A stretch of 11,845 nucleotides of DNA from Chloroflexota bacterium (GTDB lineage: Bacteria > Chloroflexota > Limnocylindria > QHBO01), in NCBI GenBank assembly GCA_005880165.1, contig VBJP01000038.1:1-11845 (forward strand), in the 5' to 3' direction. Positions within the stretch are counted from its first letter, which is position 1, and each line of letters begins with the position of its first letter. Of this stretch, positions 11,327-11,845 are shown in pieces. A program made the translations under genes and the position numbers. Below the pieces are notes generated by a model. It was not told the origin of the DNA. It was given only the letters and a program-made list of their open reading frames with translations, and did not search any database.

Positions 11327-11360
11327 GCCGATGGAGGTCGTCGCGGTCGACTGGCGTTGA
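11304..11360 (+). pseudogene. Out-of-frame remnant of the ferredoxin-cyclase C-terminus
   Basis: In the frame of 11304 the DNA reads MLKGLSEPMEVVAVDWR followed by TGA at 11358-11360. This is the standard ending of this cyclase subfamily, LKGxxEPxxVxxVxW. It partly overlaps the in-frame stop of the gene above (11324-11326). The segment that normally lies between the TVADS region and LKG, roughly a dozen or more residues, is missing, so a deletion whose length is not a multiple of three is more likely than a single-base slip. Confidence 0.7.
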
Positions 11361-11377
11361 GCGCAGGGGCTCAGCGC
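11354..11377. terminator. Hairpin between convergent genes, likely bidirectional terminator
   Basis: GCGTTGAGC (11354-11362) pairs with GCTCAGCGC (11369-11377) through 9 bp, including one G-T wobble, around a 6-nt loop. It sits between the + strand stop (11324-11326; ancestral stop at 11358-11360) and the - strand stop (11379-11381). No T tract is present on either side, which is common in GC-rich genomes. Confidence 0.5.
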
Positions 11378-11378
11378 G

Positions 11379-11845
11379 CTACTCGACCGCGAAGAGGTGC
11401 CACTCCCCGGGCACGCCCTTGAGGGCATGCCGCCCGGCATCGGTCAATAGGACACCGTTGTTGAGCACCTCGGCGAGGTCGCTCGACACCAGGATCTGAT
11501 CGTCGCCGGCTTCGCCCATCACCCGCGCGGCGGCGTGCACCGCCAGTCCGCTGACCTGCTCCCCGCGCATCTCCACGTCCCCGATGTGCAGCCCCGTCCG
11601 CACCCGCAGCCCCAACCCACGCACTGAGTCCCGGATCGCCTCCGCGCAGCGGACGCCGGCCGTCGGACGATCGAACGCGGCGAAGAAGGCATCTCCTGCG
11701 GTGTTCACTTCGCGCCCGTGGTGTCGTGAGAGCTCCTGGCGGACCGTGGCGCGGAATCGGTCCAGGAGGTCACGCCATCGCTCGTCACCCAGGTCCACGA
11801 TCGCCTGCGTCGAACCCACGATGTCGGCGAACAGCAGGGTCAGGC
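11379..11845 (-). CDS. Class III nucleotide cyclase, C-terminal part (5' end outside window)
   Basis: The minus-strand frame is open to the window edge, where it reads LTLLFADIVGSTQAI, so the gene starts further right and the GTG at 11819 is internal. About 155 codons are visible, almost the whole cyclase domain. Both metal Asps are present (FADIVGST and TAGDAFF), as is the Arg of VHAAARV. The transition-state Asn position is His, as in the ferredoxin-cyclase, and the Lys position is Asn. The end LKGVPGEWHLFAVE is the intact subfamily C-terminus, followed by TAG. What lies N-terminal, such as an ATPase or sensor domain, cannot be seen. The gene is convergent with the ferredoxin-cyclase, and an inter-gene hairpin separates their transcription. 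Activity and substrate (ATP or GTP) are not determinable. Confidence 0.88.
   Translation of the reverse strand, partial: LTLLFADIVGSTQAIVDLGDERWRDLLDRFRATVRQELSRHHGREVNTAGDAFFAAFDRPTAGVRCAEAIRDSVRGLGLRVRTGLHIGDVEMRGEQVSGLAVHAAARVMGEAGDDQILVSSDLAEVLNNGVLLTDAGRHALKGVPGEWHLFAVE

Overview
This GC-rich window is packed with bacterial signal-transduction genes. All but one are on the + strand. The likely source is a soil or freshwater Chloroflexota (Limnocylindria/Ellin6529-like) or, less likely, an actinobacterium. That is inferred only from the high GC, the near-identical multi-GAF hybrid kinase style, the large AAA/LuxR regulator and the many class III nucleotide cyclases. No marker gene is present to prove it.

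Region 1 (1-6400) is a tightly coupled cluster. A very large hybrid histidine kinase, cut by the left edge, has at least five GAF units, HisKA-HATPase and two receiver domains. It overlaps by 14 nt a small HPt protein, which overlaps by 4 nt (ATGA) a receiver-cyclase fusion. A TPMT-like SAM methyltransferase follows 1 nt later. The first three genes contain every His and Asp site needed for a complete phosphorelay (His to Asp to His to Asp) ending in a class III nucleotide cyclase domain, which suggests that GAF-sensed signals control a cyclic-nucleotide output. The cyclase has unusual active-site residues, including Ile in place of the usual transition-state Asn.

Region 2 (6401-7323) is about 920 bp without an intact gene. 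It holds the 5' stump of another cyclase gene (6473-6646), a strong two-stem hairpin (6681-6723), a possible frameshifted LysM relic, and an AT-rich patch plus a -10-like box just before the next gene.

Region 3 (7324-11360) has a 1102-residue AAA/LuxR-type ATPase regulator (MalT/LAL-like) and, 16 nt downstream behind a strong Shine-Dalgarno sequence, a small three-Cys ferredoxin fused to a class III cyclase domain. The expected C-terminal end of this fusion is still readable in another frame after the stop, so the gene seems to have suffered a frameshifting deletion.

Region 4 (11379-11845) is the C-terminal part of another class III cyclase on the - strand, convergent with the previous gene and separated from it by a 9-bp hairpin. 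Altogether four cyclase domains (three readable, one stump) lie within about 6.6 kb.
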